This document shows, one piece after another, positions 1 through 14,651 of a stretch of 64,000 bases of DNA. Origin of the DNA: Motacilla alba alba (lineage: Eukaryota; Chordata; Aves; Passeriformes; Motacillidae). The translations under genes and the position numbers were made by a program. Location of the stretch: NCBI RefSeq assembly GCF_015832195.1, contig NC_052018.1, forward strand, positions 27,184,115 to 27,248,114, written 5' to 3'. The notes under the pieces are model-generated. The model was not told the DNA's origin, searched no databases, and saw only the letters and a program-made list of their open reading frames with translations. Each line of letters starts with the position of its first letter. Position 1 is the first letter of the stretch.

Positions 1-1987
1 ACCAGCTTCAACCTGAAAAAGCTGTCATGAGTTGATCTCTGAAGTTCTTCTTGTGCTCCTAGTTCTTTACTCTCATATGTCACCCTGAGATGATTTCAAA
101 TTTTCACCTGTGTCTCTCCTCCTCTCCCCTAAATTCATTTTAGCCTGCCTTTACAATCATTACCATAATTAATTCCCTACTTTATTCCTAGAGCTCTCTA
201 TTTGTAACCAATCAAATGTTTGTAACCAATCAATCTGATTAACTGCTTAGAGAAAGCATTAACTTGGGAACTTGGGCTGCAGTGCTTATGCTCTGATGGA
301 ATTAACAATCTTGAGGGATATAGGATAGAGTCAGAACCCTGAATTTTAGGAAAAGAAACTTTCAGTTGATTAGCAGTTTAGATTAGATTTCAGTATTTGG
401 GTCCATGGGATCCCCTAGGAAACTGCCTTCAGGGAAAAGGGATCTGAACAAAGCTGCCTGCTCTTTAAGGACTTTTTTTCCTCATGTAAGAAATCAGGTA
501 AAGAAGGCAGAAGACCAGCATGCCTCACTAAGTATCTCCTGGATAAACTGAAGTGCTAGAAGGAAATACACAGGCGAGGAATAAGGGACTAAACTCTGGA
601 GAGAATATGGGATGTCATCTAGATATGTAGTAGTGGCATTAGGAAAGCTAAGGCCCATTTGGAGCTTAATTTGGCAAGAGCTGCAAAGAATAAGAGGGGG
701 TTTATTGGTATGTTTGCCACAAAAGTAAGGTTAAAGAAAATGTACCGCTACAATAAATAAGACAGGAGAACTGGCAACAACCAACAGATAGAAGACTGAG
801 ATACTCAGCATTTTTATTTGCCTCAGTTTTTACTGTTAATCTCACTGCCCACCTCTCTGAAGCTCATGCCAGGTACTGAGGGACTGAAGTCCTTCCCATC
901 CTAGGAGAATGTCAGGTTTGAGGAACCTGAATATACCTAAGTGCATGGAACTCCGTGAGAGGTACCCTAGGGACCCGAGGAACTGGCTGATGTAGCTCTC
1001 TCCAAAGGATTAATCAGTAAGTAACCAAAGACCAATTTGTCCATCACAGAGTAAATTGATAGGTGAACATAAATTGCAAAAATTATACATTAAAGAAAGT
1101 CCACCTGCCTTTATCTGCTGTTGGAATAAGGATATAAAGCTAAAATTAGGGAAAAAAAAAACATTTCTATCTTTGTGGTACGCACACATATACAATTTTT
1201 TAATCTAACTGAGATGTAGGTACTGGCTTATGGGAAGTATATACACCACTGGCAGTCTATGAGTTGAGTCTGAAGTGGTGGCTAAGGAAGCATAGATTAA
1301 ATACTTGGGGAATTGTACCAGGTAATAACAGACATGAATGGATGTTGCCCCAAACTGGAGAAAAAATATTTGGGAAGTATATGGTTGGGAAGAGAGATAA
1401 AAAGATTAAGTTTCTGCTACTGTATTAATATTGTCTAAGGGTGTCTTTTGCATGTTTGATGCATACAGAAAACCTTCGAAGGGCTTATATAGTTTTTACT
1501 CCCTTCCAGTTCAATTGCTACAGACTTTTAATCATTGTTCTTTTTTTTATTTTATTTTAAAGATATACTTTATTTGTTCTGTTTCTTTCCTCCCATAATT
1601 CTATGCATATGTTATTCCCTTTGGTAATAGTAACTAAAATTTATTCCAGATATTCTGTGTATTCATGAACATTACAGTACAAAAAAAAAAAAAAAACAAA
1701 CCAAAAACCAAAAAACCCAAAACCCAAACAAACACATTTTAGAGGTACAGATAGAAAAAGTTGTATTTGTTTGTTTTCCATACATTTCTTCCTTAATTCT
1801 TTATTTGAAGCTATGAGTTCACACAATCACAAGGTAACTTTCAGCTCAATGAGACAGCAAGCCATATTTCAGCTTCTGCTTTAAGCTCTGTTTCAGCTCC
1901 AATGCACACATTTCTGTTCCAGGAAACAGAATTTTGCATGCTATAAAGGGTATTTACACTTTTTTTTTCCATGCTGTTTTCTTTTTG

Positions 1988-2031
1988 CCAGAATATAAGA
2001 TACATTTTACCAGAATATAAGATACATCTTA
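1988..2031. repeat. 22-bp tandem duplication (two copies)
   Basis: Two adjacent 22-bp units beginning ccagaatataagatacat differ at one base. Such a short direct duplication in an intron is most simply explained by replication slippage or end-joining. Confidence 0.9.
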
Positions 2032-5000
2032 TATCAGGCTGGATGCAACTTTCAGGCTACTGGACTCCAGAGATGAGGTGCACACTCATTTTCTTTTTGG
2101 ATCAAACTCTTTTCCTTATTTATTTCAATAACAGCAATTGGTCCTATCTATAAGGCCAGATGAATTTACATTGTTATCTGTTTCAGCTGGTAAACATTAA
2201 AATAATTAAAAATCTCAAGTCAAACTGTCTCATTTGAATGAGTGTTTGTGCTTTCAAAACACAAGTGCTGAATACTTAGAATACTTTTAAATAAGAAAGA
2301 CAACAAAACAAAAACTGTAATAAGCAAAACTAAGGATTATTTCTGTCATATGGGAGGATCACTCGGTTGTATGGCCCTGAACCAGAAAATAAAACATGGT
2401 TTAGTATCAACAGTCTAGTTCATAGACCATTACTGTGGGGAAAACATTGTTGAAGTTCCTTCCCATCAGTCTTGCCTAATTAAATTCCTATTTTAGAAGC
2501 AGTAGAAATTAATTTAAAAATACAAAAAAAAAAACCTCCAATGTTTGGGTGCATTTTTTACTCTTGCTTTACTGTTTTGGTTATTATCTAAGGTGTTAGA
2601 AACACTGTTTACCATGTACAATTTTTTTAAAATAATTTGTAATACTATTTAAGAATACTGAATCATCTCTTAAAATTTAGGAACTTCCATATCCCAAACT
2701 TACCATGATGTTCAAAAAGGATATCATAGTAATATGAAAATTTTGGAATGCATTTTAGCAAGTTATCACACAATACAGGGTGAGGAGAAAGAAAGGTCTG
2801 TTTAAATTTGTGTTCTGTGTGTCAAAAAATTTTCTGAGTAGCAGCATTAATTTCTTGAATTACTGCAGACCCCCATAGAGACTGTTTATACATTTTGGCA
2901 TGTGAAGCTGGTCTTTGAGTAGCATCTTCTATTAACTAAGCCCACATTAGACTTCCTTCTGTTCCTGACAAAATGCAAAGGGAAAAGGACATAAATGCCT
3001 TTTTATTTTACCATCTCTGGTCACTAACACCGAGAGTTGCATACTTTGCCTGTGTACCTTTCATCTATCACTGGAACAACAATCAGTACAGCAGCAACAA
3101 AGTAATTCAAGATTTCACCATGCAATCTGAGAGAAAATATGTGATTTGCAGCCTTTTTAACAGGCAGCACCTCTCCAAAGATGTGTCAAGAAAAGCCTTA
3201 GTTTGTGAAAACCGAGCATCAGTAAATCAATGCTATCATGAACAGCAAATAGATGATCTGCCTCCAGTATGTTGGGTGGTAGAGGAAAAAAAGAGAAGTA
3301 TTACTTCATTCTTTCAAGAATCAGAGGGAATCAGTTGTCATGTGGCTTCCAAGAGTTACAGCAAGTTAATGTGTTAGACACAGATGTTGAATAAGTCATC
3401 TATCAGGATGACTCTCCAGCTTTCAAGGATTTTGAAGAAAAGCCTTCCATCTCCACAGTTGCCTGTTTGCTTGTGCTCCTCTCTCTTAATTTAATGCTGC
3501 TATTTGATGACAACTGGGTTTATTGCTGCACCTGTGGAAACTGGTATCTTCAGCACTATTTCCCCTTGGAAATCTCTTCCTCTACTCAAGATTGCTGTGT
3601 AAAGAGCCTAGTTGTTATGCAAAGCAGCTCAATGCCTTTCCTCGGTTTTTATTGCTCTGATATTTTCTGAGAGTTACAGGTAGCTCTTACAGTATTTTAG
3701 TATTGATTTTGAGACAAGTCCTCTTTGACCCGAGAAATCTGAAAGGAGAAAATTGCTGCACTGAAAAAGTAGGAGCTGTCACCTGAATGCAGGTAACAGC
3801 CCCTCCAGGAGAAACATTTGTTAAATTTGGGAAGTTTAGCAATGCAGCTGTAGTTCTGTCAATTGACCTCAAAGCTCTTCACCCCATATACAGAGATTAC
3901 ACTGATTGCAGAAAAGAAAAAATGAACTCTGGGTAGAGTGCTCACAGTGGAAGGGACTTTGGCTCAGGAGGAATACAGGAGATCTTTTCTGGTTTGTTCC
4001 TTCCACCACAGGCAATCAAAAAAGGCCAAATAAAGGTGATTACAATTGCAACCTTTATTTGCAATAATTAGCATGGCAACATGAAGTGCGAGATAACATG
4101 CTCCAACTCTGAAATTTTATGAAGCATGAACAACACAAATCTAACTGTGAAGATAGATTAACTTGACATTTGGAGAATTTGACATGAGAAAAAATTGAAC
4201 ATAATGCACACCAATTCAGAAGTCTGTGCAAATGACCTTGCATAATTATTTGAATGGATGAGCAAAGAAATGTTTATCTCCTTCATATATTGCAGTTTTT
4301 GAACTCTGCAAGTCATTTAAGCAAGAGGTCTCTATCAGTTTTGGGCAGGAGGGGGCGGCAACTGCTTCCAATATTTTACAGAAAATTTTTCAGAATTGTT
4401 GATTGATGTTTACCTAGGGTCTACTCAAGTTCCAAGGAAGAGAATCATAGAAGAAAGAATATTTCTATGGCTCAGTCTGATATCAAAGCACTATCTGATC
4501 CAAGAATAGAAGCAAGAATATAAGAAAACATTTATTTGAACAAATGGACTAATATATTAATTCTCTTTTTCTTTCCTGTTTTTCTTTTATTTGTTCCAAA
4601 CATAGAACACATTGAATACTTGTTGCCTAGAACCAATTAGATGCCTGTAAAAAACTGATAACCAAGGATAGATATAGTATTTTTTATAGCAGAATACATT
4701 AGATCATCATGACACCACTTAACCATATACTATCTATACTTATATATTTGAAGAGAACTATTGAAACATTTTCAACACTCAGCAGCAGTCATGCTAACTT
4801 CAACATTATAACTCAGATTTTCAAAAGAGCCTATAGAAAATAAAACAGAAAGGCTAGAGAGTTTCATAATTAAAACTGGCAGTCTAGAAAATACTTTGTA
4901 AATAGATTAAGAAGCAGAGATGTCTCTGTTTTCATATTTTTTATTAGAATAAGAGAAAGAAAAGAAAGAAGGATTTGCACAAACTGACCTTCATTAATAT

Positions 5001-5220
5001 GCCAAATTATAACCTTTTACCATTCACCTAATAGTGCAAGAGGATTGTAACCTCCAAAAAGTACCAAGGCAATAACATTTCAACATTTCATCTTTCAAGA
5101 CTAAATTTACCAAAAATCACCTAACACAGATTCTGACTAGGTTAGCCAAAGAATATTTATAGTAGTAAACCCTTGAAAATTTTTTTCAAGGAGTGCTACA
5201 AGTTCCAAGCATATAAATAG

Positions 5221-5306
5221 TAAAAAAAAACCAAAAAAACAAAACAACAACAACAACAAAAAAAAAAACAACCAAACACCAAAAAAAAAAAAAAAAAAAC
5301 AAAAAA
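5221..5306. repeat. A-rich low-complexity tract with AAC/AAACC units
   Basis: Almost only A and C: runs of A interrupted by CC, then an AAC repeat, then a further run of about 19 A. One of several tracts of this type in the window. Confidence 0.85.
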
Positions 5307-7359
5307 TTAAGCCTGTTCAAGTAAGGCAGTACTTCTCAAAGTTATAAAAAAACAGACAAGCAAACAAACAAATATATCTGCACTATTTGAATACTGCAGT
5401 CACACATGAGGTAGCTATTTCTCTACTGCAGATTCTGCTGTTAAAAAACCCCAAATTTGACTTGTGTAGTCCTGGAAAATAGCATTTAAAAAAATAGCTT
5501 TGTCCTTATAAAGATTATTGTTCTGATATAAACTACAAAAGCAAACAACAAAAATTATTTTCAGTTTTTCTCCAAGAGTCAGATATGTCTTTATCTACCT
5601 TTGCTAGCCACTGTAATATAAACAATCCAACTTTCTTCTATGGGTGTCTCACTGAGTTATTTCAATAGGGCAAACCTATGAAAATTTTATGACTGTCCCT
5701 TCCAGACAGGGAATGAACAAGTCTAAGACACCTACATATAACAATGCTTATGGATGCTCATAGAGAGCTGTGATTTTTTTGTATTTGTAGTCCCTTTTCT
5801 CCACCTGTGACCTTCAAAGATAAAGGCTCACTTCTATAACTCTGATAGATTTTTTTCATGTATCCAAACTGGCATTTAGTAGAAGAAAATATGATTGTTA
5901 ATGTTCCCAAAGTAGTCTACTTGCTATTGCTGAAGAGTGAGCACTGGCTTATAGAGGACCTCTAACAGTGTACAATCTGTAATTGCAGTCTAAATAAACT
6001 CCTATAATGCTTCTATTGGTCTAACAGAGCACACACAGTGTAAATCCCAGACAAATCCAAAAAAAAATTAACTAAAATTTTATTACCTATAGAAACCAGT
6101 GTTGGGGAAGCCAATGTTGATTTTCTAATTGTGTTGTATATAGTTTACTTATACTCTAACTATTTAATGTATAATTTTTACATGTGTAAATATGTTTCAT
6201 ATTATACTGTCATATATAAGCAATTATTTCAAAAATGCAACTGCTTTACCTGAGTAACTTATACTTTTTCAAAATTGTTTTTTCTAAATATATAATAATG
6301 CTCTTCTCCAAAACCAATTTTGTAGTTCCCAGCTCATTCTAATTATTTTTTAAGATATTGTGACAGTTGTTTTGAAAATAATTCTCTACTTCAAAAGAAA
6401 ATGCCTCATAATTGAAGATGAAATCTTGGTATTCTTTTGGCTGTGAAGTCATTTCAAGACAAAATAAACACATGTAACATCTTGACATTAAAACTGACAC
6501 ATTTAACTAAAAAAAAAATTTGACCCTTGACCACTTTAGAATTGCTTTAAGAACATAGGAAAAAGGAACAATGCCTATGAAACCAATGAAAACTCTTCCA
6601 AGAAGTGAAGCATAGATTTTACTAATGGCCTCTCAAGTCAAAGGAAAAATACAGTTTTTATAGTAATGAGAATGGGATCCGCACCCTGTCCTTTTATGTG
6701 GAACTGTTTATTACTGGTTCTCCACGGTTCAAAAGGATATAATGTCAGCAGCAATGCCCATAATCCTTTAAAAATTTTGTTCCTTTTTGCGTGTATTAGA
6801 CATTGCTGATGCATGAAATATCTACTCTGTAGCTAACAAAGACAGATGGTTTTCCCATTCATTTCTAATGAGCCATTTTTTAAAGTGTCAGCAGCATTTT
6901 TTGTTTATTTGCTTGTTTAAACTTCCTATTTTATTAAGGTTTTCCAAATTAAAAATGTGCATGTTCTTTAAGGTAGCAGTTAAATGAAGGGCAAAAGAAC
7001 AAGTAGGAATGAGTCTATTATGAATCATGTGCAACAGAAGCATTATAATATTAGGATTAGAAATAATGAGGTAGTGAAATCTGTCTTGAAAACTTTTTTC
7101 CAGACATTCTTTTTGTGCATTGCCTATCTTATTTCTATCCATTTTATTTTTAATTCTCACCATCCCACACATCATCACATCCCATGACATCTCACCCAAG
7201 ATTACTATGTGATGGCAGTATTTTTGTTATTGACCAGAACTGTAGCTACAAAAGTCAAGCCATTGAATTTCAGTTTTAGTGTCATTGCTACATAATGTGA
7301 TGAAAGGATGAATTATGTTGAACATGGTCTTTGTGTCCAGCAATTCAGCATGTTTTGTC

Positions 7360-8760
7360 TATGAGGATGTTATGGTAGCGTGTGAAGTCTTGCTAAGGTC
7401 AAGAGAAACAGCATCCAGAGTCCTCTCATTATCAGTCAAGCCAGTCATCTCATTGAATGCTATAATCAGGACAGCTTTCCCCTTTGTGAAAACATTCTCC
7501 TGAGCACCTTCTTTTCCATTATGTGTGTGGAACAGTTTCAAGGGTTATTTGCTCCATCATCTTTCCAGGGACCAGGGTAAGGCTAACTCATCCACAGTTG
7601 CCCAGATCCTCCCTCTTGCCTTTCTTGAAAGTAGAAGTCATCTTCTCCATTCCCAGCCTTCTTTTTTCCTTCCTGTGTCCATTCTATTCTCTGATATATT
7701 TCTATAACCTTTCTTTCAATCCTTAAAAACCTCTCCTTTTCACCAAGATTTTTTACAGATAATCAAGGGTTCCTCACAAGGACTTGAGCCATTACCCTCA
7801 GGACTCAGGATATCTCCTATTAGGAGCCTGCAGCAGAGGGTCTCCCAGTGCTTGCCATCATTCATCCTTCCTTCTGGTGCTGCCTCATGACTCAGGTTAA
7901 GCTGATTTAGATGCTTCACTGGACAGAGCTTCTAGTTCATCCTCTGGTACCAGGTCACTGAGCCTACTCTGTAGTGGCAGAGCTCAGACAGGACAGGAAC
8001 CCTCATCCTGTTGTCAAGGTTACAAGCTTCTAGCCGTCATTGTAAATGAAGTCTCCATTTCCAAAATCTTATGCAAAGGCTCTTCCTGGTTCTCCTTCAC
8101 TATGTCTGGGAGTTCAGGTTCTTGTAATTGTAGGGTCTTGGAGAGTATGATATTGTTTCCTTCTCAGCTTCACAGAGTGCTGACTGCCTCCTGAAGCTCC
8201 TTCACTTGGCAAAACAGTTCCTCCTCCAGCATACCAGTGCTTCCTCCAGGCAAGGACACTATCTTCTGATCTCAGCCTCAGCAAGAGGTTCCAGACATTT
8301 CTGCAGCTCCAGGCCCACGGAACTGTATCCTCCCTGAGGAGCTCAGTCTGGTTTGAGGTCTCTATTGGGCTGATCTAGTTACTCCTGTGGATGGTCAGGG
8401 ACAGTGCCCTGCAGCACCTCACTACCTAAGTACACAGTGTCCTCAGTAGAATGTCTGGCCCCCTCTACTCTGTTGGCTGTGGCCTGGGCTTGGCAGTCAC
8501 ATACACTCTTTCTAGCACTTGCTGAAAGCATGCTTGGCTGTCCTTAATGTGGAGTCAGCTGGAAACAAAAAGCTTCAAGTCCCCATAAATCAAGGAAAGT
8601 TGGCAACAAAGCTTGTGGGACACTGCTGCAGCTTGTTAGCAGTCACAGCCTTCTGTAGCTATCCCTTCTGGGGAGCAGCAGGCACCCTGAAGCTTTTCGA
8701 AGTTTCACAGTAGTCCTCTGATGACCCCAGGAGTTCCCAGGAAGCTTAGCATATCATAAG
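7360..8760 (-). mobile_element. Ancient CR1 LINE fragment (reverse-transcriptase part and probably ORF1 region)
   Basis: On the plus strand, about 7365-7700 resembles the complement of the CR1 reverse-transcriptase region common in birds: a stretch like tgctaaggtcaagagaaaca...agccagtcatctc...gctataatcagg, then ctttccagggaccagggtaagg. Both are recognisable despite many mismatches. The following kilobase (7.8-8.76 kb) is richer in GC and C/T than its surroundings. Read on the minus strand it gives broken Glu/Leu-rich pieces like the coiled-coil start of CR1 ORF1; this part is less certain. All reading frames are broken. It is in the same orientation as EYS. Confidence 0.5.
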
Positions 8761-11700
8761 CTAGAGCCCATAAACTGCTGTGCAAACTGCTTGTTTGTTA
8801 GCTCTGCTCACGTATATTAGTACATTATTTGCAATGAAAATGTTTAACTGCCCTACAGCAATGATAAATTTGGGTAACTTATATTACATTTCATACTCTC
8901 TCAAAGCTATGCTTGAGGTACCTTATTATTTTAGAAACTGGTTTAGGCTCCCTCCATTTAACCTGCGAGTTCATCGAATGTTCATTTTTGCATCTATTTG
9001 AGCGTTTGTAAACAAAACACATTATAAAACATTTATTTAAAATATATCACCTAATGATTAAATGTACCAGGTGGAACAATGCTACTGTTCAGGAAGAAAA
9101 ATTTGATTAGCTAATTTTGGAGGGGCAAGGGGGGTATTTTCCAGGTACATACTGTGTTTTGTTTCAAATTTTAATGTTCTATTGGGATTTTGAACAAAAA
9201 TGTTCTTGTTCTTTGAGAAAATTGTTGAAGTATAGTTAAAATATGCCCTAAGGAGTGCAGAATGTCAGTGACTGTTAGATGATGCTGAGGTGGCACAGCA
9301 ATATTTTCTTTTTTTGCTAAAGGCAATAGAAACCCTAAAGCTCATTTCACTGCAGTGTAACAAGAAGCACACTACACATTTTGAGTTGTTAGCAGTATTA
9401 CCAGAGCAGAGCTATAAAACACTTGCTATCTGTGGAGGAAACACTTGTTTGTGCTTTCACACATTTCTTGAGTGAATTCATTAGTAAATCTCCTGATTGT
9501 CCATATAAATCTTTTAAAGATGTTTTTGAGTAAGAAATACATATATAACTTGGTACTAGGATGAAAGAAAAAGCCCTACAAATCTGAATGAAAGATAAGT
9601 CAGAAGTGCAACAGACAAATGTTTTGGGAAATGTCTCTAGAGCAAGAGAGGAAGAGTTGGCCAAAGAACCCTGAAGAAATGATAAATAAGAGTTGCTGCT
9701 TGCAATAAAATACTTAAGCATTTGGCATCTGGGATCATTGAATACCAACTTGATACCCATATATGGGAAAAGCTGCTTCTTGCTTTTGAGGGAAAATATT
9801 AAGGAAGGGTAGGTATAGCAGTAGTTAGAAGGAATGTGAGTAAAAACAGAAGGCACACTGAACACAGCATTAAAATTATAATAATATTGTGACTTCCTTT
9901 AGAATTCTGTGATAGTTAAAAACTCATTCATTTAGAGATTAATGTATCTTTAAAATGCACAGTGTAAATGGGCATGCTTTTACTTATAGATCTTTCAGAT
10001 ATTTACACATCCCAAACTTAGGAATCACCTGCTTCCACAATTTGGCACAGAGCAATTCTTGCATATTTCTGAGAAAATGCAGTGGCTGATTTTGACTTGG
10101 CTTTTCCAAATAAATCCCTTCCAGACGGGAAAAAAAGAAACAAAACAATATGCTAATATTCTGTAACAGGACTGTAATTTAAGTGTACATGACACTGAAT
10201 ATATCCTAATGACTTAAAACCAGTCTTTTTTTTTGAGAGCTTAGCGCAGGTTACACTAATGAAAAACTATTTTATTATTCTGAAAAGACGTGGCTTCAAA
10301 TGTTAAAGAGCAAAGAGGGAAGCAATAGGGAAAGATGTTGTATTTGGAAATGTACTGAGAAAGTAACAACAAGAAGGCAGGATATGTCTAACCCTGGTGG
10401 ACAGCATGGTTATCCTAATTGTCAGCTGGCATAAATCATCATCTAAGTAAAGACAAAGAAAGGTGATCATGACATGGTTACTAATTGAAGAAGCATTGCT
10501 AAAGAAGACTAGCACAGTTTGAGATGAGTTCTGAAATCATGCAAATACCCTCTTCTGTGTGCACAAATTATTCCTTCAGCTGGAATCTAAAGGGAGATAG
10601 GAAAACTATGGTGACCTACAGGACAGGCTAAAGTACAGAAGAGTTTAAATGGAGAGAATTTAAATACAAACAACCTTTTTTTTTTGCACACATTAGCAGT
10701 AATTTCTCAGAAGTGCTTAAGGAACTTGAGCCTCAAATTTCGAGGTGATGTTTGCAGTTACCAACTTTTGTCCTTGCAGAACTTAGTGGGAAGGAGAGCT
10801 TTCAGCATTTTATAACACAGCCAGGTTTGTGATAGCCATAACTGTGAAGGGGTAAATGGAGGCCTGTGATATAGTTACACAAACAGGATGTAAGAAAACA
10901 TTCAATAAGGAAAATATCAAGGTTAAGAATGCGCAGGCAGGAAAAATGTTTGTCTTCAAATCAAAACAAACAAACAAAACCCAAACAAAATAGAAAGGGG
11001 TCTTGATAGCAAAAATAAAATATCAAGAGTGGATAAGATAGCATGAAGAATTGGACTTCAGTTTACACTGAGATAATAAAAAGGTGTCTTAGTGGATGGA
11101 TTCCAGTGCTGAAAAAAGATAACATTTCTGTACTCAACTGAAGCAAACACTGAACCTTTCATAAAACATAAAAGACAGATAAATTACATAAGAAAATATA
11201 CTTAGGTAAGTCTAATTTCCTGTTTAGTCTGGAGAAGTCTATTTGCATGTCATAAACAGAAAAGCAGCAGCAAGGCACCATTTTTATTTTTTATAAAAAC
11301 CTTAATACCAAAAATTGGCAAAATTAATCTGTGGATTCCAATGTAAATACAGAAAGAACAGAGTACTTTGAAAATACACTTGATTAATTCTCCAAGTTCT
11401 AATATCATAATGATTACAGACAAGTTCCAAAGTATTCTAAATCATTAGAAACTCCAGTTTATCCATAAAATTATGTTGCCTGTAATCTGGCAAGAGAGTT
11501 GAATAGATCTTTACTCAAAAGTTGGTAACAGCAAAGGAGACACAGGGGTTTTAATTAGAGATTGATGTTACTAGGGCTAAACCTCTGAATTTTCAATACA
11601 ATAGAGAAGAAATAAGGAATTCAGCCGATACAAGATGAATCTGTCCATAAATGCTCAGAGACATAGTTTGAGATTTCATGTCATCATGAGAATTAAAATC

Positions 11701-14529
11701 ACAAGGTACTGGAAATATATACATGAAATATATGCATGAAAATTTTCTAAATTAATATATTTGCCATGTGCCATGAGCCAATCTGAAATCTGAGAAGGAA
11801 GAAAAAGATATTTCTCATTTTATCAGCTGAACATAAATTAAGTCAAATGAAAGGGGACATCTTAAAAACTATTCACATCCAACAATTCAAGCTTGACTAC
11901 TGGTTCAGAATCTTTCTTACCTGATTCTTTAAAATAAAAAATATGCATCTGAGAAGGCTTTATTTTCCTTTTTTTCCTGTTGGGATGTGATTCGCTTTTC
12001 TATGATGGAATCCATAACTCAGTGTTACAGATTTGTTGATACTTCAGTTTTGCCAGATAGTTTTAATTTCAAGATTCAGCAATTAATACCCCCAAATAAA
12101 GCAAATTAACTCAAAATTGAAGTTTTGAATTAGTAATTATGTTTTGTATAATTATTGTTCTATCACAGATTTTATTTTGGTAGTAAAATGTTTCATTTTG
12201 CATTATATTCACTTTCTGTAAAAAATATATTTTTTAAGCTGTTGCACAATAAATAACTTATTTTTTAAGTAACTGATGTTCTCAGCTGGACTTGCAAATA
12301 TTTATGAGAAAATAAACAAGTTAAGATTATCAAAGCATAAAAGAAAGTTAAATTTATCTATACCTTACATTAATTTAAGTTGTAAGTGGTATCAAGTACT
12401 AGTGATGGTGTGGCAAATTTCAGAGAAATTTAGAATATTCTGAGTATTGTTGCCAGCAGCTCAACTTACAGCAGGAAAATAAACAGTGCCAAAACATGGC
12501 CACAGGCAAGAAAACTTCATTACCTATCCTTGATGCATTCTCAGATCACTTGCTGGCCTGACTTTGGTCCAGACTAATGCTTGTCCAAAACAATGCCCGG
12601 GCACAGCTCAAGAACTGCAATGATCTTTTCTGTTAGGCAACTATAACCCAGTTATCCTGTTTTAAAAACTACATTTAAGTTTAAAGACATGGCTGGCTTT
12701 CCTCAGGTTCAGGTATCAGTTACTGCCACTGCTTACCTGCCATAACACAAATGCTTTGTCTTGTTGATGTAGCTTTTAAGAGAAAATTATTTGTAAAGGT
12801 AAAAAAAAAAAACAACCAAAAAACCCACATTTTTAAAATTAAGAGTAATTATGGTCTTTTAGCATCTCTGAGTACAAACAAGGACAGCTCTAATGACTGA
12901 AATGAAATTGCTTTATAATATAAAAATAAAACATTGAGTTATACTAATTTTCCTTGCTATTGCCAAGTCACAGAGTCACTTTCAACTCTAGGTATCTTTG
13001 AAGATGTTGTTTTGTTTGGTGTAACCTGCCCCTTGTATATGATGTTTCAATGGTATGTCTAATTTTCATGTTCTGTTATGTCAACTAGGACAAATAGCTC
13101 TGAGACAAAATATGCCTGGTGCTTACACTTCAAACCAATTTTCTTGTAAACATCTTCTGTAACAGTTCTGTATTTGCAAAATCCAGGAAAAGTACTTATT
13201 GGGCATTTTTATTCTCAATAAAAAATAGGAATTCCTTGGATTTGTGCATAAGTAGCTGACCCAGCTATTAGTAAAATCAGAATAAACCCAGTTACCTTCT
13301 GCAATACATATAATGCTTTCTGGCTGGAAGAACTGGGAAAATGTAAGGACAATTCATGGCTACAAAATATCCATTCACTTAGAATTGTTCTTGAGGGTGG
13401 TAGACTACAAAGAACTAAAAGCATCAGAAAAATAAGAACCACAAAAATTAAAATATTTAACAATTTTTTTTTACATTCCAACAGGCTTTAAAAAGTGGAA
13501 AAATAGCAATCGAAGAGATTTTAACAGGTTTTCTCAACATTGCTATACTTTCTGTTATTAGAATAAAAATATTTTACCGAACTAAGAAGTTTTATACTAC
13601 ATAAAAATATAGCTCTAGGATAATACAAATCATTTTGGTTAAGTTCTGAACATAAAATAATTTTAAAAAATAATATATATATATATATTATCTAATTTGA
13701 CTTAGTTATGTTTAGCTATTTGGGGAATCATTTCTCCATTGTCAACTGTGGTTAGTTTCCTTTCTGATTATTGTCTGTATTACCAGGAATATAATCACTG
13801 TACAACAGCTAGACTATGTACCAAGTACAGTTGTTACACTGAGCTGTAAATGCAGCCTCATCAGTGTCCATTAAGAATTTACAGGACTCTTCTAGTATTG
13901 ACATCATAATATAGACAAACCCTGGCTTCATGGAGCAGAAACTGATTACTAGATTGTTTACGGAATCTTAATCCTCATGCTACTGAAATAAAATAATTTT
14001 TAAACCATAAATGCATGCATGAAATTAAGATAGGTGTTTAAATTAAAAGAAACATGGTTAGTGTTGCATCCTCGTGCTTTGTCTGAGGGAATATAAATTT
14101 TAGTTAAATTACTCTTTTGTTGGTATTTTAAGCCACAAGGTGGCAGCAATGATATAATCTCCTCATCCAACTGCCAACTGCCACTGCTTTTACTCTTTAA
14201 ATCATCTATTGTGTTTATTGGGCAAATATGACAGAAAGAGAAACTACATTATCTTTGACAAAATACAGTTTCAAACTTAGTTACTTGCAAAATGTTTTTT
14301 GAATTGTTCTTTTTCTTTTCATTTTTTTATTTTTCATTTTACATATACCATTTAATACATCTGCTGGCTTCACATGAAAGTACGGTGAAGCACTGTGTCC
14401 ATTACACCAGTCGTTAGCCCATGTGTGTAATAACATTTCCTTCCCAAGCTGGGAAACAAAATAATGGCTGGATGCAAAAGCCTGGCCTTTCTGAAACATG
14501 GTCATATAGTGAGGAGGTGAAATGCTTAC
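8761..14529. other. Intron, no gene seen
   Basis: AT-rich EYS intron. It includes a 155-codon open frame on the minus strand (9398-9865) with no recognisable domain, and a hydrophobic 88-codon minus-strand frame at 13215-13481, both probably chance. There is an (AT)n stretch near 13672-13689. No convincing repeat family was recognised. Confidence 0.55.
13672..13689. repeat. (AT)n dinucleotide repeat
   Basis: About nine TA units in an AT-rich, self-complementary setting. Confidence 0.85.
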
Positions 14530-14651
14530 CGATAGCTGTTGAAAAGGTCCATGCAGGTGCCATTGTTTCTACAAGGCTCTGAATTACATTCATTTGATTC
14601 CTTTTCACAAAATCTTCCTTCCCATCCGGGCAAGCAATCACACTGGTATCT
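14530..14651 (-). CDS. EYS: EYS exon: end of one EGF and start of the next
   Basis: This is a 122-nt exon, phase 0 in and phase 2 out. The acceptor is ..gtactatag and the donor is gtaagc. It encodes [16 protein letters not shown], which completes the NACEHNSTC module. It then encodes [25 protein letters not shown], and the next exon beyond the window must complete that EGF. I first considered an acceptor two bases further in (start 14649). I rejected it because the phase-0 start gives L|RYQC, aligned with LSYQC of human EYS, and because the upstream exon ends on a codon boundary. CNSEPC fits O-glucosylation and C-M-D-x4-Y-R the hydroxylation consensus. No further EGF exon was seen from here to position 1, so the next intron exceeds 14.5 kb. 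Confidence 0.9.

Larger units (their letters stand above)
1..7359. other. Intron, no gene seen
   Basis: AT-rich intronic sequence of EYS, downstream of the last exon in view. It holds low-complexity A-rich tracts at about 1681-1733 and 5221-5306 and a 22-bp tandem duplication at 1988-2031. A plus-strand reading frame of 134 codons at 2973-3377 has no recognisable domain and no splice context. I could not identify interspersed repeats in it, although old diverged ones may be present. Confidence 0.6.

Noticed and set aside
2973..3377. 134-codon plus-strand open frame
   Set aside because: No domain, no repeats of known family, antisense within an EYS intron. Kept only as intron content.
9398..9865. 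155-codon minus-strand open frame
   Set aside because: No recognisable domain and no splice or promoter context. In 64 kb of six-frame sequence one frame of this size can occur by chance.
13215..13481. Hydrophobic 88-codon minus-strand frame, looking like a small membrane protein
   Set aside because: The hydrophobicity comes from T-rich codons in AT-rich DNA. No homologous pattern recognised.
14530..14649. Alternative acceptor for the EYS exon, giving a 120-nt phase 2-2 exon
   Set aside because: The upstream exon ends on a codon boundary, so the phase-0 acceptor at 14651 is needed to keep frame, and it aligns with human LSYQC.
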